A DNA stretch of 64,000 nucleotides from JAPOXR01 sp965221935 (GCA_965221935.1 CBDCSZ010000008.1:62001-126000); one strand, 5' to 3'. Shown: positions 36,090-45,609, counted from the first letter of the stretch. Notes: generated by a model not told the origin, from the letters alone. Translations and numbers: made by a program.

Positions 36090-36166
36090 TGGTCGGAGTG
36101 GCGAGATTTGAACTCACGGCCCCTGCCTCCCGAAGACAGTGCTCTACCAGACTGAGCTACACTCCG
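36090..36166 (-). tRNA. tRNA-Pro (CGG)
   Basis: The minus strand folds as a complete tRNA: acceptor arms cggagtg and cactccg, D-arm with agtctggtagagc, anticodon stem ctgtc/ggcag around loop ttcgggA with anticodon CGG, T-arm with gttcaaatc, discriminator A and encoded CCA (36092-36090). CGG reads the proline codon CCG. Length 77 bases. An IS1380-like fragment lies just downstream. Confidence 0.95.
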
Positions 36167-36299
36167 ACCTTACCCGCACTGCGATATTTGGCGGCGCTCC
36201 GCGTGTCAAGCTCGCCTGCGGTAGTCACCGGGCGGCACGTGCCTTGAACCCGTTTTTTGCGATGCATAGAGTGGCTTGGAACAAACTCGCAAAGGACAA

Positions 36300-37019
36300 A
36301 TGATGCCACAAACAGGTTCGGGCAGTCTCGTGGTCATGGTTTCCGGGGCCAATCGCGGCATCGGGGCCGCAGTCGCGCGTGAAATGCTGCAGCACGGTCA
36401 CTCTGTCAGCCTCGGCGCCCGTGATCCGGATGGCTTGACGGCAACGCACGGAGCCGAAACGGAAAGGCGGCAGCATTGCCGTTTTGACGCTTTCGACAAA
36501 GGCAGCGCAGGCAACTGGGTGGACGCCGCGCAGCAGCGTTTCGGCCGCATCGACGCCGTAGTCAACAATGCCGGTTCGGCGGAGCAGATCACTTTGTTTG
36601 ACGATAATGAAGAGGCGATCGACAGGCTCTGGGAAGTCAATGTCAAGGCGCCGTTGCGCCTGACCCGCTTATGCATTCCGCATCTGGAAAAATCGGGGCG
36701 CGGCCGCATTGTCAATATTGCCTCATTGTCCGGCAAACGGGCGCGAAATCCTTATGTCGGATACAACATGACCAAATTCGCAGTCCTGGGTCTCACGCAC
36801 ACGACCCGGCACGCCGTGTGGGATAAGGGGATCCGGGCGACCGCGGTGTGTCCGGGATTTGTAAAGACAGACATGACCGCCGGTATCGCCGCTGTTGCCC
36901 CCGAGGACATGATCCAGCCGGAAAACCTGGCTGAGCTTGTGCGCACTGTGATCGAACTGCCAAACAATGCCGCGGTGGCCGAATTGCTGGTGAATTGCCG
37001 CCACGAAGACATGCTCTGA
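36300..37019 (+). CDS. SDR-family oxidoreductase
   Basis: The 239-residue classical short-chain dehydrogenase has the cofactor motif VSGANRGIGAAVAREMLQHG, VNNAGSAEQ, the catalytic NIASLSG serine and the YNMTKFAVLG pair. AAGGA precedes ATG 36300. A conserved CPGFVKTDMT follows. Complete and probably active; substrate unknown. It is on the plus strand 260 bp before the PhyH dioxygenase and SAF-oxidoreductase genes, which may be a separate unit. Confidence 0.9.
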   Translation: MMPQTGSGSLVVMVSGANRGIGAAVAREMLQHGHSVSLGARDPDGLTATHGAETERRQHCRFDAFDKGSAGNWVDAAQQRFGRIDAVVNNAGSAEQITLFDDNEEAIDRLWEVNVKAPLRLTRLCIPHLEKSGRGRIVNIASLSGKRARNPYVGYNMTKFAVLGLTHTTRHAVWDKGIRATAVCPGFVKTDMTAGIAAVAPEDMIQPENLAELVRTVIELPNNAAVAELLVNCRHEDML

Positions 37020-37278
37020 TCGCGCGCGGCCAGCGCCTTGGGTTGGATCCGGTGCGTCTGGCGATCTTTCAGCGCCCCGCAGATGCCTATGAGCGCACAG
37101 GGTGTGAATTCACCAACCGACATCCTCCGGAGTCGGCGCACCGGCCTTTCGGCCGACGCCCTGTGCCCCTGCCGCCCGATCGGCGAAGCGAATGCCATGT
37201 TGCGTCACTGGCACGGCAATTGACCGGTCACAGACGCTCTGCTAGTGCTTGCCCATTCCAACCATAGCTGCCGGACGA

Positions 37279-38103
37279 ATGACCATGAAGTTCAGCAAAG
37301 GTCAGATCGAACAGTTCAATGAGACCGGCTACCTCATGCTGCCGAATCTGTTCACTTCCCAGGAAGCCGGGATTCTGCGGCGCGCCGCTGCCGAAGTCTA
37401 TGCCCTCGACCGCAAGGAAGTGGTGCGGGAAAAGGACGGCGCGACCCCGCGAACGGCCTTTGCCGCCCACTGCTACCACGAGGCGTTTCGTCGGCTCGGC
37501 CGGCATCCGCGTCTGGTCGAGCCGGTCAGGCATCTGCTTGGCGGGCAAGTGTACATGCACCAGTACAAGGTCAACGCGAAGGCTGCGTTCGACGGCGACG
37601 TTTGGCAGTGGCATCAAGACTATGGCACCTGGTCGCGCGACGACCTGATGCCAGAGGCCCGCGCCATGAACATCGCGCTGTTTGTCGACGATGTGTCCGA
37701 ATTCAATGGCCCCCTGTGGATCATTCCGAATTCACATCGGGACGGTGTTTACAAGGCGGGCCACGATCTTCAGACGACCAGCTATCCGCTGTGGACACTG
37801 GACAAATCCACGGTGACAGAACTTGCGGAGCGCGGCGGCATATACTCTGCCAAGGGCGATGCCGGAAGCGTTCTGATGTTCCACAGCAACATCGTGCACG
37901 CCTCCTCGCCCAACCTGTCGCCCTGGAGCCGGACAATTGTCTATCTTTCGCTTTGCCATGTCGAAAACCATATCCGGCGTTTCAAAAGGCCGGAATGGAT
38001 CGCCCATCGTGACTTTGCGCCAATTGAAACGCTGTCGGACGACTGCCTGACACTGCCGATGTCTGGAGACGCGGATGCGCACGCGCCGGAACAGGCTGCG
38101 TGA
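37279..38103 (+). CDS. Phytanoyl-CoA dioxygenase (PhyH)-family Fe(II)/2-oxoglutarate oxygenase
   Basis: The 274-residue protein shows the facial triad of the PhyH/EctD family: His112 and Asp114 in VWQWHQDYGTW and His207 in MFHSNIVHASSPNLS, with an arginine just downstream (SPWSRTIVYLS) for 2-oxoglutarate. It would hydroxylate a small substrate. The start at 37279 gives a normal length. Its stop overlaps the next start (GTGA), so it is translationally coupled to the SAF-domain oxidoreductase; the pair probably acts on one compound. Confidence 0.88.
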   Translation: MTMKFSKGQIEQFNETGYLMLPNLFTSQEAGILRRAAAEVYALDRKEVVREKDGATPRTAFAAHCYHEAFRRLGRHPRLVEPVRHLLGGQVYMHQYKVNAKAAFDGDVWQWHQDYGTWSRDDLMPEARAMNIALFVDDVSEFNGPLWIIPNSHRDGVYKAGHDLQTTSYPLWTLDKSTVTELAERGGIYSAKGDAGSVLMFHSNIVHASSPNLSPWSRTIVYLSLCHVENHIRRFKRPEWIAHRDFAPIETLSDDCLTLPMSGDADAHAPEQAA

Positions 38104-39461
38104 ACCTTCACAGGCTCCTGTTGGAGCGCCAGGCACAGGACAATCCTGTCCGCGTCGGAATTCTCGGCGGAGGCAAGTTTGCCTCGATGTTTCTTTCCCA
38201 GGCGGTGCATACGCCGGGCATCCACGTCGCGGCCATTGCCGACCTGAACCCGGAAAGCGTACGGCGTAATCTAACCCGCATCGGCTGGTCGAAAGAGCGT
38301 TTTGCGGCGGCGGACTTTGACGCGGCGCACAGTTCGGGTGCGACCTGGGTTTCCGGCGATGTCGAGGCTCTGTTTGACCACGAGCCGATCGATCTCGTGG
38401 TCGATGCCACAGGCGACGCGCAGGCGGGCGTGCGGCATGTCCTGCTGGCTTGCCGGCACGGCAAGTCAATTGTCATGGTCAACGTCGAGGCTGACGCCCT
38501 TGCCGGACCGATGCTTGCCCAAAAAGCGCGCGAGGCCGGCATTGTCTATTCACTGGCCTATGGCGATCAGCCGGCGCTGATCTGCGATCTGGTTGACTGG
38601 GCACGGGCCAGCGGTTTTGACGTTGTCGCCGCAGGCCGCGGGCACAAGTGGCTGCCCGAGTTTCAGTTCTGCACACCGGACAACGTCTGGGAAAGTTACG
38701 GTCTTTCTCCGGAAGAGGCGGAAATAGGCGGGCTGAGCTCCAAGATGTTCACGTCATTCCTTGATGGAACCAAACCGGCAATTGAGAGCACGGCGGTTGC
38801 AAATGCCACTGGCCTGACGCCTGCGGCAGACGGTCTGAGCTATCCTCCGGCAAGCATTGACCAACTTCCCAATGTCTGCCGGCCGCGGTCCGAAGGGGGC
38901 GCGCTGGACCACAAGGGACAGGTGGAGGTCGTGTCATCCGTTGGGCGAGACGGCCGCAAGCTGGACTACGACATCCGGTTTGGCGTGTTTGTTTCCTTCG
39001 AGGCGGACACCGATTACATCGCCCGGTGTTTTCGGGAATACGGATTGCGGACCGACGACAGCGGTCGCTACGCGGTCATGTACAAGCGCTGGCACCTGAT
39101 CGGGCTGGAACTCGGCATCAGCATCGCAAGCGTTGCCCTGCGCGGCGAGCCGACCGGTTCGGCAGGCGAATGGCATGCCGATGCCGCGGCCGTGGCCAAG
39201 CGGAACCTGCGGGTCGGCGACCTGCTCGATGGAGAGGGAGGTTACGCGGTTTCGGGCCAACTGCTGCCCGCCGGGCGTTCGCTGGCGGAAAACGCACTGC
39301 CAATAGGTCTTGCCCACCAGGTCCGGATGGTGAACGAGGTCGCGAAGGGGCAGCTGATTCGATGGCCAGATGTGGCCGCCGACAGCACGAATCCTGCCGT
39401 TAAGCTTCGTCAAGCTATGGAAGCTCTCAGCCAGCCAACACCGTTTTGCCCATTGGAATAG
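38100..39461 (+). CDS. NAD(P)-binding oxidoreductase with C-terminal SAF domain
   Basis: The 453-residue protein starts at GTG 38100, overlapping the PhyH stop. The N-terminal half is a homoserine-dehydrogenase/Gfo-like Rossmann domain (VRVGILGGGKFASMFLSQAV, VDATGDAQAGVRHVLLA). The last 80 residues form a SAF domain (KRNLRVGDLLDGEGGYAVSG, ALPIGLAHQVRMVNEVAKGQ). This architecture occurs beside PhyH enzymes and sugar-acid or terpenoid routes in proteobacteria; the reaction is undefined. Complete and intact. Confidence 0.85.
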   Translation: MNLHRLLLERQAQDNPVRVGILGGGKFASMFLSQAVHTPGIHVAAIADLNPESVRRNLTRIGWSKERFAAADFDAAHSSGATWVSGDVEALFDHEPIDLVVDATGDAQAGVRHVLLACRHGKSIVMVNVEADALAGPMLAQKAREAGIVYSLAYGDQPALICDLVDWARASGFDVVAAGRGHKWLPEFQFCTPDNVWESYGLSPEEAEIGGLSSKMFTSFLDGTKPAIESTAVANATGLTPAADGLSYPPASIDQLPNVCRPRSEGGALDHKGQVEVVSSVGRDGRKLDYDIRFGVFVSFEADTDYIARCFREYGLRTDDSGRYAVMYKRWHLIGLELGISIASVALRGEPTGSAGEWHADAAAVAKRNLRVGDLLDGEGGYAVSGQLLPAGRSLAENALPIGLAHQVRMVNEVAKGQLIRWPDVAADSTNPAVKLRQAMEALSQPTPFCPLE

Positions 39462-39797
39462 TCTCCTGAACCGGCGGCGCTGGGCGCCGACGAGACGCTC
39501 ATGCCGATCCGGTTCCGGAACCGGGAGGATAAACCGTCGAGGGACATCCGTGTGCCAGCCGCAACGCCGCCGCACAACGCCGGCTTCTTTGTCACCCTGC
39601 GTCCTGCCGCCGCCTCCCGCTCCCGGGATTCTGAAATGCGCCTGAGCAGCAAGGTCCCGGAATCATCTCGGGCAAATCAATGCGGGGAATACAGAACAGC
39701 CCGGCCGGGCAGTCGTAAACACGCCCATCTGGTATCGAAGGAACGCCCCCTCAGCGAGACTGCCATCCTGATTGACGCGCTAGACGCGGGCCCGATG
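39462..39797. other. Intergenic region between convergent SAF-oxidoreductase and leuB genes
   Basis: The 336 bp hold no recognised gene. A 16-bp palindrome ccggttccggaaccgg (about 39508-39523) may terminate or stabilise the upstream transcript. The 29-bp dispersed repeat lies at 39760-39788, just past the leuB stop. Confidence 0.45.
39760..39788 (+). repeat. 29-bp dispersed repeat, copy 2
   Basis: ctgccatcctgattgacgcg followed by ctagacgcg matches 27 of 29 bases of the minus strand at 20305-20333. It sits between the SAF-oxidoreductase and leuB genes without transposase sequence around it. Confidence 0.6.
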
Positions 39798-40913
39798 TCA
39801 ACCGTCGATCGATGCTTCGAGATTGGCAAGAACGGCGTCGCCCATCTCGCTGGTGTTTGCCGGTGTGGCGCCTTCCGCCTGCAGCAGATCCGGAGTGCGG
39901 ACACCGTCCGCCAGCGCCTGTTCCACGGCCGCTTCAAGCCGGTCGGCTTCTTTGCTAAGGTCAAAGGAGTAGCGAAGCGCCATTGCAAACGACAGGATCG
40001 ACGCACACGGATTGGCTTTGCCTAGTCCGGTAATGTCTGGCGCCGAACCGTGCACTGGCTCATAAAGCGCTTTCGGTCTGCCGTTTTCCGCCGGGGCGCC
40101 AAGTGAAGCGGAAGGCAGCATCCCCAGGGATCCGGTTAACATCGCAGCGGCATCAGAGAGAATGTCGCCAAACAGATTGTCGGTCACGATCACATCGAAC
40201 TGGCGTGGCCAGCGGACCAGCTGCATGGCCCCGGTATCGGCATACACGTGCGACAATTCGACATCCGGAAACTCGGTGTCTCCGATCAGCTGCACTTCCT
40301 CGCGCCAGAGCACGCCAGACTCCATAACGTTGGCCTTTTCCATCGAACAGACCTTGCCGTTTCTGCGCCGCGCAAGCTCAAATGCGGTCCGGGCCACACG
40401 GCGGATTTCATTGGTCGTGTAACGCTGTGTGTTCACTCCGACCCGGCCGCCTTCGTTGTCCGGCGTGATGCCTCTCGGCTCGCCGAAATACACTCCCGAA
40501 GTCAGTTCGCGAACGATCATGATGTCGAGACCCGACACCACTTCGGGTTTCAACGACGAAAACTCCGCCAGCGCGTCAAAGCAGATTGCCGGCCGGAGAT
40601 TGGCGTAGAGATCCAGCTCCTTGCGCAGGCGCAGCAGTCCCCTTTCCGGTTTCACGCTGAAATCGAGATTGTCGTATGCGGGAGCTCCGGCCGCGCCGAG
40701 CAGAATCGCGTCGGCGCTTCGGGCGCGTTCCAGCGTGTCGTCATGCAGCGGTGTGCCGTGCGCATCGTATGAGGCACCGCCAACAAGATCCTCGGTCACA
40801 TCGAAATCTATACCGCGCCGGTCTCGAAACCATTCGATGGTCCTGCCGACCTCGGCCATGACCTCGGGACCAATTCCGTCGCCAGCCAATATAAGAAGCT
40901 GATACCCGGCCAA
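39798..40913 (-). CDS. leuB: 3-isopropylmalate dehydrogenase
   Basis: The 371-residue enzyme oxidatively decarboxylates 3-isopropylmalate in leucine synthesis. It shows LILAGDGIGPEVMAEVGRTI, the substrate motif GLLRLRKELDLYANLRPAI, VRELTSGVYFGEPRGI, TDNLFGDILSDAAAMLTGSL and YEPVHGSAPDITGLGKANP. Length and motifs are normal. leuC and leuD are 14-16 kb away in the same orientation, with an IS cluster and transport genes between; adjacency is usual in alphaproteobacteria. Confidence 0.96.
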   Translation of the reverse strand: MAGYQLLILAGDGIGPEVMAEVGRTIEWFRDRRGIDFDVTEDLVGGASYDAHGTPLHDDTLERARSADAILLGAAGAPAYDNLDFSVKPERGLLRLRKELDLYANLRPAICFDALAEFSSLKPEVVSGLDIMIVRELTSGVYFGEPRGITPDNEGGRVGVNTQRYTTNEIRRVARTAFELARRRNGKVCSMEKANVMESGVLWREEVQLIGDTEFPDVELSHVYADTGAMQLVRWPRQFDVIVTDNLFGDILSDAAAMLTGSLGMLPSASLGAPAENGRPKALYEPVHGSAPDITGLGKANPCASILSFAMALRYSFDLSKEADRLEAAVEQALADGVRTPDLLQAEGATPANTSEMGDAVLANLEASIDG

Positions 40914-41021
40914 TCTCTGTCTCCGGTCAAGTGAAGGCGGATCGGGTATTCCGGATTGGTGTTTTCGTCAACCCAAGTTTAACAAAGTTTTTCTGAAATT
41001 GTTATTTTCAACATATTGCAG

Positions 41022-42667
41022 CAGTAATTCTAATTATGGGTTCATCGGCTGCTTTCTTTGATTTCTGACTGTTTTTTTCGGCTGGGGTTTCGGTTTCGGC
41101 GCGGCGGGGGCGGCTGGTTTCGCCGGGGCCGGTCACGGAGGTTTTGCGGCGGGCGGCTCGCCGGTGATGATTGTCCGCAGCATGGCGTCCCAGTCGTCGT
41201 GAACGACATAGCATGCCAGGAACGTCAGATGGTCGAGCAGCCTGTATCGGGCGGCGAGCCTGGCCCGCGCCTCCCGCCAGCCGTCGCAGACGAGGTCGCA
41301 TGCGCTCTGCATCAGGAAAGCGGCCAGGTTGAAAACCGCGAGCACGCTGGCGAGGGTCGAATCTCCATGGCCGAAATTGTGCTCGAGATGATACCCGTCC
41401 TTGAGCGCCTTGATGGTGTTGTTCTCGACTTTCCAGCGGGCCCGGGCGCAGCCGGCGAGTCCGGCGACCGTGCCGGCGCTGACATCGAGGTCGGTGGCGA
41501 AGCTGCTGTGATAGAGCCGCCTGCCGGCGGGCGAGGTGACGGTGACTTCGAACCAGTTGACGGTCAGGGCGTCCGCGCCGTCGCGGACCGGCACACCGTT
41601 CATCCAGCGGTAACGGAACAGCCGCCTTTTCTTTCCCCGGCCTTCGGTCCGGGTCAGCGTTTCGGTCTCAGCCCCTTGAATATATTCGTATAAAGTTGTG
41701 TGCGGGTTTGGCTTGCAGGTCAGCAGGAAACTGCCCCCGGCGGCCTGGACGGCCTCGCAGAACGGCTGGCGGGAGTAGAGGTCGTCGCCGGGACAGACCG
41801 GTCTCAGCCGGCTCAGGCCGGATCCGTGCCGCCGCAGCCAGCGCTTGGCGGCGCTGATCTCGCAGTCCTGTTTTTCGGTTCCGTCCTGCGGGCGGATGAA
41901 CTCCGGCGGCAGCGGCAGGAGGTGCGATGTGCCCGGAGCGACGATGCTGGCGGCGAGCATGGAGTGGTGATTCTGGGTCCCGCCGTCGGCCAGCCTCCGC
42001 CGCGAGCAGTTCCGGCAGCCGATCCGGCGGGAGGTGAAACACTCGGTGCCGTCAAGGGCGATCAGCAGCCGGCCGTCAAGCCGGCGCAGCCGGTCAAGGG
42101 CTCCTCCGCGCTCCAGTTCGTTCAACACATGCGCGAAGACGGGATCGAAATGCTCAGGCGGAACGCCGTCGAGCGTTTTGCGTATGTGGTTGTCGGAGGG
42201 CAGGTGACTGATGCCGAACAGGGTCTCGGCGTTTGACCGGCCCTGGCGGGACTGGAGCTGTGTCTGGGCGGCCAGAAAGGACGGGCACTGCAGGAAGAAG
42301 ACGGCGAAGGCGGCCATGCCGATGTCGGCCATCTCCAGGCGGGAGTTGGCCCCGGTCCGGCGGTCCGGGGCGGCGGCGCAGAGCCGGCGCATCTCGGCGA
42401 CATATCCTGCCAGCGGCGTCATGGCACCGCATTATGCACACATCAAAAATTTGTACAAATATCAGCCAAAACAATAACTTAAAGGTCTTCTCCAAGCCTT
42501 TCCCCGAGGAGCCGGCGGCCGGAGCGGCGTCAGCGGCAGGTGATTCGCCCGCCGTCGGGGCGTCGCCGGCGCGCAGCCGCTTGCGGCGAAAAAAAATCTC
42601 CCCGGGGCCAAAAAACCGTTGTGATACAACACGTTAAAAACTCAAAAATCCAAAATTAGAATTACTG
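41022..42667 (-). mobile_element. Insertion sequence with IS4-clan/ISNCY-like transposase, copy 2
   Basis: Ends cagtaattc and gaattactg match copy 1 at 14114-15752. A direct duplication atattgcag flanks it (41013-41021 and 42668-42676). Length about 1.65 kb. The sequence is clearly diverged from copy 1, so the two arrived or separated long ago. It sits in the left part of the IS1634-type element, downstream of its transposase gene. Confidence 0.9.
41133..42422 (-). CDS. DDE transposase of IS copy 2
   Basis: The 429-residue protein is a full-length homologue of the transposase at 14358-15644 with the same motifs: LLIALDGTECFTSRRIGCRN, LRPVCPGDDLYSRQPF, RARWKVENNTIKALKDGYHL and HNFGHGDSTLASVLAVFNL. 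Many substitutions are spread over the length, but no frame break is seen, so both copies may encode active enzymes. Confidence 0.88.
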   Translation of the reverse strand: MTPLAGYVAEMRRLCAAAPDRRTGANSRLEMADIGMAAFAVFFLQCPSFLAAQTQLQSRQGRSNAETLFGISHLPSDNHIRKTLDGVPPEHFDPVFAHVLNELERGGALDRLRRLDGRLLIALDGTECFTSRRIGCRNCSRRRLADGGTQNHHSMLAASIVAPGTSHLLPLPPEFIRPQDGTEKQDCEISAAKRWLRRHGSGLSRLRPVCPGDDLYSRQPFCEAVQAAGGSFLLTCKPNPHTTLYEYIQGAETETLTRTEGRGKKRRLFRYRWMNGVPVRDGADALTVNWFEVTVTSPAGRRLYHSSFATDLDVSAGTVAGLAGCARARWKVENNTIKALKDGYHLEHNFGHGDSTLASVLAVFNLAAFLMQSACDLVCDGWREARARLAARYRLLDHLTFLACYVVHDDWDAMLRTIITGEPPAAKPP

Positions 42668-42733
42668 ATATTGCAGCGTTGAATTTTGCGTTATGTCACT
42701 ACATTCCGTGGCCGGGGCGGCAGGAAACGGCGG

Positions 42734-44539
42734 TCAGGCAAGCATGGTTTTCGTCCTTCCCGGCGCCGGGTCAAGACCGAGCGCGTCGCAGATCCTGAGC
42801 TGGGAGGGCTCGGCGCGGGTGGCCTTGCGGACGTGCACAGTTTTCCCGTCCGCGCGCCGGACGGCGGCGGTGACCCGGCTCTGTCCGGCGAGGACGCCGC
42901 GCAGCGTGGTCCAGCTCGCGCGCTCGCCGCGCGCGCGCAGGCGCTGCCGGATGACCTCGGTCATCTGGTATGCGAGAACGGTGGTGAACAGATGGCCGTC
43001 CGAACGGTCCCGGGTCCGGTGGTATATCGGCCGCAGGCCGAGTTCGGACTTGAGCGAACGGAACACGGATTCCAGATCCGCCAGCATGGAGCAGGTGCGC
43101 CACAGCCGCTCCGCGTCCCAGTCAAGCCGGTTGGTGCGCAGACAGCAGATTCCGGGATGTGTCAGCATGGTTCCGTCCACCGGCTTCCGCTCCCAGGTCA
43201 CGGCGGCCGCCCGGCCGTCGTTTTCGGGATCGGCGAGGACATTCACCTCGTAATGCTGTCCGGCGCCGCGGCTCTTCTCCCGGATGCGGCCGATCCGCTG
43301 CCAGACATGGGAAAGCCGCTTGCGGGTCCGCGGACGGGACAGCCCCTCGTGCAGATCCCGCAGCTCACCCTCGAATTTCGCCGCAAATCGCTCGGCGATG
43401 GCCGCCTCCTTGCCCGCTCTGGCATCGGAGCGGCAATACAGGCGCAGCTCGGAGCCGGCCTCGTCGGTCACCGGCTGGAGATGGACCGTCCGGCCGGAGC
43501 GGGTCTCGGCGGCCTGCGCCAGATCCGGGTCAAACCGCCGGACGCGCTCCCGGCTGACAACAAGGTGCCCGTAGCCGCTGCGGCGCAGCCAGGCGACATT
43601 GTCCCCGCTGGCGATTCCGGCGTCCATCACAACCAGCGCCTCACTCGGCGCCGAAAGCGCCGAGAGCATCTCCTCCAGCGTCCCGGCCTCGCCGGCATTG
43701 CCCGGGAACACCCGGGAGCGGCGGACAAAGCCGCTGCCGTCAAGAACAAGGCCGAGCGTCAGCAGCGGACAGTCGCTGCGCTTCTCCTTCGGGCGGCCGC
43801 GCGCCGCGCCGGGCTGCGCGGCGGCCGCTCCCTCAAAATACGTGTTGGTCAGATCGATCAGCGTCACCGTCGGCGTCAGCGAGAACAGATCCGCGGCCCG
43901 GCCGAACAGCTCCGCCTCGATCCTGCCGCGCTGCGACAGCAGCGCGTCCGAGGCCCGGCACAGCCGCATCATGCTCATCTTTTCGAAATCGACGCCCATC
44001 AGCTCGCCCAGCGCGCTGCGCTCGCAAAGCCACCGCCAGGCGGCGCGCTCCGATCCCGGCGCCGCCATCCGCCCGATGACCGAGCCCATGGCGGCCGCCC
44101 GCAGCGGGCCGTTGAAGCCCAGCCGCTCGAGAAGTTCCTCAAAGCCGAGCTGCCGCATCGCCCACAGCCCCGCATGCTCGACGCCGGCCGAGCGGGGGCG
44201 GACCAGCTCGAGAGAATCCAGGTCGACGCTGTGCGTCTCCCCGCCGGATGCCCCGGACGCCCGCGCGCGGCTGACAAGCTGCGCGGCGATGCGCTGCGCC
44301 TCGGCCTCGACCGGCCCGGGACAGTCAGCCGGGAGCAGCGGGTCCCGGAGGGAAAGCAGCTGCGAGATCCGGGCGCAGAGCAAGCGCCAGTCCTTCCGGT
44401 CCACCGCGAACCCGCTTCCCAGGCTGAGCAGCGTGCGCTGGCGGACCTTGTCGCCGAAGCGCCGGTTCTCGACCAGGCGGAAGGCAAAATACTCCGTGCC
44501 GTCCTCGGCGGTCCTTGTTTTTGTCCTGCGTATGAACAT
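42734..44539 (-). CDS. IS1634-family transposase
   Basis: The 601-residue protein starts MFIRRTKTRTAEDGTEYFAF and shows LIDLTNTYFEG (first catalytic Asp), ALVVMDAGIASGDNVAWLRR (second Asp) and the C-terminal LADLESVFRSLKSELGLRPI with DRSDGHLFTTVLAYQMTEVI (Glu region), characteristic of IS1634. Length is at the top of the family range. The frame is complete. Very high G+C third positions set it apart from the neighbours. Confidence 0.9.
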   Translation of the reverse strand: MFIRRTKTRTAEDGTEYFAFRLVENRRFGDKVRQRTLLSLGSGFAVDRKDWRLLCARISQLLSLRDPLLPADCPGPVEAEAQRIAAQLVSRARASGASGGETHSVDLDSLELVRPRSAGVEHAGLWAMRQLGFEELLERLGFNGPLRAAAMGSVIGRMAAPGSERAAWRWLCERSALGELMGVDFEKMSMMRLCRASDALLSQRGRIEAELFGRAADLFSLTPTVTLIDLTNTYFEGAAAAQPGAARGRPKEKRSDCPLLTLGLVLDGSGFVRRSRVFPGNAGEAGTLEEMLSALSAPSEALVVMDAGIASGDNVAWLRRSGYGHLVVSRERVRRFDPDLAQAAETRSGRTVHLQPVTDEAGSELRLYCRSDARAGKEAAIAERFAAKFEGELRDLHEGLSRPRTRKRLSHVWQRIGRIREKSRGAGQHYEVNVLADPENDGRAAAVTWERKPVDGTMLTHPGICCLRTNRLDWDAERLWRTCSMLADLESVFRSLKSELGLRPIYHRTRDRSDGHLFTTVLAYQMTEVIRQRLRARGERASWTTLRGVLAGQSRVTAAVRRADGKTVHVRKATRAEPSQLRICDALGLDPAPGRTKTMLA

Positions 44540-44913
44540 CGGGCGGTCTTAGCGCGCGGCGCATCGGAACGCAAACCCCTATTTTGCCTCTTAGGGCACC
44601 ACATTCGCCGGAACAAGACACCGAACAGCATAAAAACAACAGGTTGTATCATGCAGAAGGTCAAAATCAGCCCCAATCCGGCGGAAACCGGGGGAAACCT
44701 GTTAAAGTTGGGTCAAGCTGCGCAAATCGTTTGCCTGCCAGGCCAGACGACGAACACGCGCCCATTGCAATCGCCCAAATCACAATATTCTCAGACTGCT
44801 CCAGCCGGATCTCTCAAATAATGCCCATCCAGGCATGCAGCGCGCGGGCCCGCCCGCGGCTGCGTTCGCCGCGGCGCGACAGCGCACTTCGCCGCGCCCG
44901 CCGACAAGAATCA
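44540..44913. other. IS1634 upstream part and right end, then intergenic DNA
   Basis: 44540-44716 holds the transposase leader and the right terminal repeat of the IS1634 element. The rest, to the SRAP stop, contains no recognised gene. Confidence 0.5.
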
Positions 44914-45609
44914 TCAATCGGAAACAGAGTGCGAAGGCTCCGATCCCGGGTGGCTGGTCATTTCTATTCCCTTGTCAATCAACAGCATGCGGTCCGCATC
45001 GATTGGGCGGAGCAGTTCGAATGCATCCTGTGCCGTTCCGCTGAGCCAAGTCTGATAGTCACATTGCTGCAGAATCACTGGCATGCGGTTGTGAAACCGG
45101 GCCACGAACGGGTTAGGTTCTGTCGTGGCGATCGAAAAGGTTTCGAGAGTCACCGATCGGCCCCTGTATTCCCCATGAAACATCCGCCACAGCCCGGCGA
45201 ACGCAAACGTCCCGGGACCGTCCTTGCCATCGCTGACGCCAAACCAATGATAAACCGCCGGTTTCCGGCCCACCGGTTCACAATAGGCAGTCGCTGGAAC
45301 GATGCACCTCCGCCGGCCAAAACTGTCTCGCCAGAAGCCCGACGTGCGGATTTTGTCGCTGCGGGCATTCGTTACTGGCTTGGGCAGGATTGGCTTGCCG
45401 GTTCGTTTGGAAACCTGCAACATCAGAAACCCCCAGTGGGCATACCGGAGTTCTCTTTCGCCCGAACCGTCCGCTGCGACAATTGCCGCTTCGTTCCGGG
45501 GAAAAACCGCGCGCCTGGGATGGCTGGCGTTCGGCGGATGCGACGGCCGGGTCATGAACAGGCGCGTCATGGCTTCATGCGCGGTCAGGTTTGAATACAG
45601 ATTACACAC
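44914..45609 (-). CDS. SOS response-associated peptidase (SRAP/YedK) family protein
   Basis: The 231-residue protein binds covalently to abasic sites in single-stranded DNA through Cys2. I chose the GTG start at 45609 because it places the catalytic cysteine at position 2 (MCNLYS), as the family requires. Other motifs are MLFM-like TRPSHPPNASHPRRAVFP, RSDKIRTSGFWRDSFGRRRC and IVPATAYCEPVG (Glu), and RFHNRMPVIL with the catalytic histidine. Likely SOS- or repair-linked. Intact. Confidence 0.9.
   Translation of the reverse strand: MCNLYSNLTAHEAMTRLFMTRPSHPPNASHPRRAVFPRNEAAIVAADGSGERELRYAHWGFLMLQVSKRTGKPILPKPVTNARSDKIRTSGFWRDSFGRRRCIVPATAYCEPVGRKPAVYHWFGVSDGKDGPGTFAFAGLWRMFHGEYRGRSVTLETFSIATTEPNPFVARFHNRMPVILQQCDYQTWLSGTAQDAFELLRPIDADRMLLIDKGIEMTSHPGSEPSHSVSD

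Larger units (their letters stand above)
40969..44716 (-). mobile_element. IS1634-family element invaded by a second IS
   Basis: Left end acccaagtttaacaaagttt (40971 onward) and right end, read inward on the minus strand, gacccaactttaacaggttt (from 44715) are imperfect inverted repeats with 13 of 16 inner bases matching. Between them lie an IS4-clan element (41022-42667, with duplication) and the IS1634 transposase. Without the nested IS the element is about 2.1 kb. Boundaries are approximate. Confidence 0.6.

Noticed and set aside
42686..44821. 711-codon plus-strand open frame
   Set aside because: It is the antisense shadow of the IS1634 transposase; high G+C third positions keep the opposite strand open. 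No family motif or ribosome site.
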